Positions 62,501 through 64,000 of a stretch of DNA of 64,000 nucleotides are shown in pieces. Numbering within the stretch: position 1 is the first letter of the stretch; each line of letters opens with the position of its first letter. Source of the DNA: Sanderia malayensis (lineage: Eukaryota > Cnidaria > Scyphozoa > Semaeostomeae > Pelagiidae); assembly GCA_013076295.1 (NCBI GenBank), contig RQOL01000855.1, positions 806,001 through 870,000 on the forward strand, written 5' to 3'. Under the pieces are notes generated by a model, which was not told the origin of the DNA, searched no databases, and worked only from the letters and a program-made list of their open reading frames with translations. The translations under genes were made by a program, and so were the position numbers.

Positions 62501-64000
62501 TTTCCCTATGCAGCCAATTATCGGAGTAAATTTTATTCATTTCAATAGAAAGTCATCAATGCCTTCCATCATCAACCCTGACTGGGATTTCACTAAGATG
62601 GGCATCGGAGGCCTTGATAAGGTATGAGCAGCACACTGTGACCTTTACACAATTCATTAGCACAGTCGTATATTTGCCCCGTCTTCATGAAGTATGTAGT
62701 ATGTATGTATGTATGTATGTATGTATGTATGTATGTATGTATGTATGTATGTATGTATGTATGTATGTATGTATGTACGTGTGTATGTATGTATGTATGT
62801 ATGTAGTATGTATGTATGTATGTATATATGTAGTATGTAGTAAACATATGCTACCATGCACAATCTCTACCATACTGCAGTAAACCTATGCTATACACTG
62901 ATTCCAATGAATTCAGTTACCGCCCCATCCTTTAAGTGCTCTCTTCAATAAACGCCCGGTATGAAATGTAAGACAGTTAATAAACGCCCCATGCCTTAAT
63001 TGAAAGCATTACGTTATGTGGCCATGTACGAAATTAATGCCGGTTTTTGATTGTTCATCATTGTTTTTCTTCATCCAGGAATTCTCTTCCATCTTTAGAA
63101 GAGCATTTGCATCGAGGGTGTTTCCACCCGATGTTATTGAGCAACTGGGTAAGTAACCTTCTGTCATTGAGTGTTTTTCTGCTGTTTTGCCGTGTCTTTG
63201 TCTACGCTTTGCTTTAACTTCTGTATGCTACTGCATCCATATGCTACACTACACTGTGTAGTGTTCAACGTAGACGCGTTCTGCTAGTATTGTCTTCCCA
63301 ACGTCGATATCTTTGTACCTCTATGATACAATTGTTGCTCTACTCTCCAGCACAGAACATTTCCATGCTGTTTTGATAATATTGAGTATTTTTTAACTTG
63401 CTTTGGCTCGTGACGCTTGTCGTTTGTGAAGGCATTGTAACTTAGCAATTGAGTTTCAATCAAATTGCACCGTGTAATCATATTGATCCACTTCATGTGT
63501 ACGGGTTCTTTCACGTTTCTCATCTTCATACTGTACTCTACATTATTTTACTGCCCACTGTATCACTGTATTAGTTTGTTTTATTGTTATGTTCACCTAT
63601 GAATTGATCAAGCTAATCTAATTTTCATCTCATCCCATTTCTTATCAAGGTATGAAGCATGTCAAGGGAATACTTCTGTTTGGTCCTCCAGGTGGGTGTG
63701 GAATTTTATGCGAAAAAGAGAAATGCAATGTCATTCGACTATAAGCTGATTATAATATGAAACTCGTGTCTTGTTTTGTTATGACCCCTTCCTATGATTA
63801 AGTACACATAAGAGTGGATCCGTTCCCAGGTATAGGTCTTGATGCACAGAACAATGATCTAGTTCGATTCGATTCGATCTGCTCTTGATCCTTACGAATC
63901 TCGAGGCAATGAGAACGCCAGACCCGTTTAGATCCAATGCAATCCGATGCCAGTCAATTGCAATCCGATTCAAGTCTATTGCAATCCGATGCAAGTCCAT
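59514..64000 (+). CDS. NSF: Vesicle-fusing ATPase NSF (5' part; cut by window edge)
   Basis: Eleven exons in the window: 59514-59608, 59698-59794, 60400-60439, 60828-60906, 61134-61279, 61392-61450, 61738-61791, 62084-62118, 62549-62621, 63079-63148, 63650-63691; 263 codons, all in frame. NSF is the hexameric AAA+ ATPase that disassembles SNARE complexes through alpha-SNAP. Seen here are the N domain ([55 protein letters not shown]), the linker ([20 protein letters not shown]) and the start of D1 ([32 protein letters not shown]). The last exon stops inside the first Walker A motif, before its Lys-Thr, so the rest of D1 and all of D2 lie beyond the window. Confidence 0.93.
62697..62840. repeat. 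(TATG)n microsatellite in an NSF intron
   Basis: About 140 bp of TATG/TGTA repeats with a few interruptions (GTAG, TACG). It produces long false Tyr-Met-Cys-Val and Tyr-Ile-His-Thr frames on both strands. Confidence 0.97.
62915..63005. repeat. Dispersed repeat with AATAAACGCCC words (NSF intron)
   Basis: ACCGCCCCATCCTTTAAGTG, AATAAACGCCCGG and TAATAAACGCCCCATGCC recall the repeat in the MINDY2 intron at 54760-54930. Confidence 0.5.
63840..64000. repeat. Minisatellite at the window end
   Basis: Units built on TTGCAATCCGATGCAAGTC, about 21-22 bp, recur at least four times from about 63935 to the end, with looser GATTCGATTCGAT before. It lies in the NSF intron within Walker A and continues past the window. 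Confidence 0.75.

Overview
The window is nuclear DNA of an invertebrate animal. Genes have many short GT-AG introns, and the coding content is metazoan: NSF, COX18, a MINDY deubiquitinase, DPH2 and an LC3-type Atg8. There are CR1/L2-like retroelement remains, TA-flanked MITEs and TTAGGG repeats. I cannot fix the phylum. The short introns and low-complexity matrix genes would suit a sponge, cnidarian or tunicate, but nothing seen is decisive. Exon boundaries were placed by hand from reading frame, splice consensus and intron phase, without transcript evidence.

Positions 1-42033 hold a cluster of genes for secreted, low-complexity, matrix-type proteins. Gene A (minus, 19294 down past position 1) joins 16 exons in one consistent frame into at least 4985 codons: a signal peptide, a huge acidic Ser-Gly-rich region, two PA14 domains, coiled coil, and Gly/Ala/Asn-rich silk-like arrays. 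Gene B (minus, 24358-21037) is a secreted His/Asp/Asn-rich protein of 1019 residues. Gene C (minus, 37309-25310) joins six exons into a 3573-residue protein: signal peptide, Gln-rich coiled coil, polyproline, and very long Gly/His-rich arrays. Gene D (plus, 39637-42033) is a 567-residue secreted coiled-coil protein. It faces gene C head to head and shares C's first-exon length, N-terminal motif and intron phases. Genes B, C and D also share a short conserved motif, NPYE(V/I)LT(T/S), in their C-terminal parts. The cluster therefore looks like locally duplicated components of one extracellular material, possibly proteoglycan-like or metal-binding; that function is inference.

Positions 42382-47257 hold an LC3 gene (plus) that ends exactly at the lipidated glycine. 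It converges on DPH2 (minus), which carries an unusual eight-cysteine insert. Positions 47258-52490 are gene-poor. They contain two MITEs with perfect terminal inverted repeats, a tRNA-like SINE candidate, a tandem repeat with telomere-like units, and an inverted pair of near-identical coding-like fragments.

Positions 52491-64000 hold MINDY2 (plus), an intronless COX18 (minus) and the 5' part of NSF (plus, cut by the window edge just before the lysine of the first Walker A motif). COX18 and NSF are divergent across about 410 bp.
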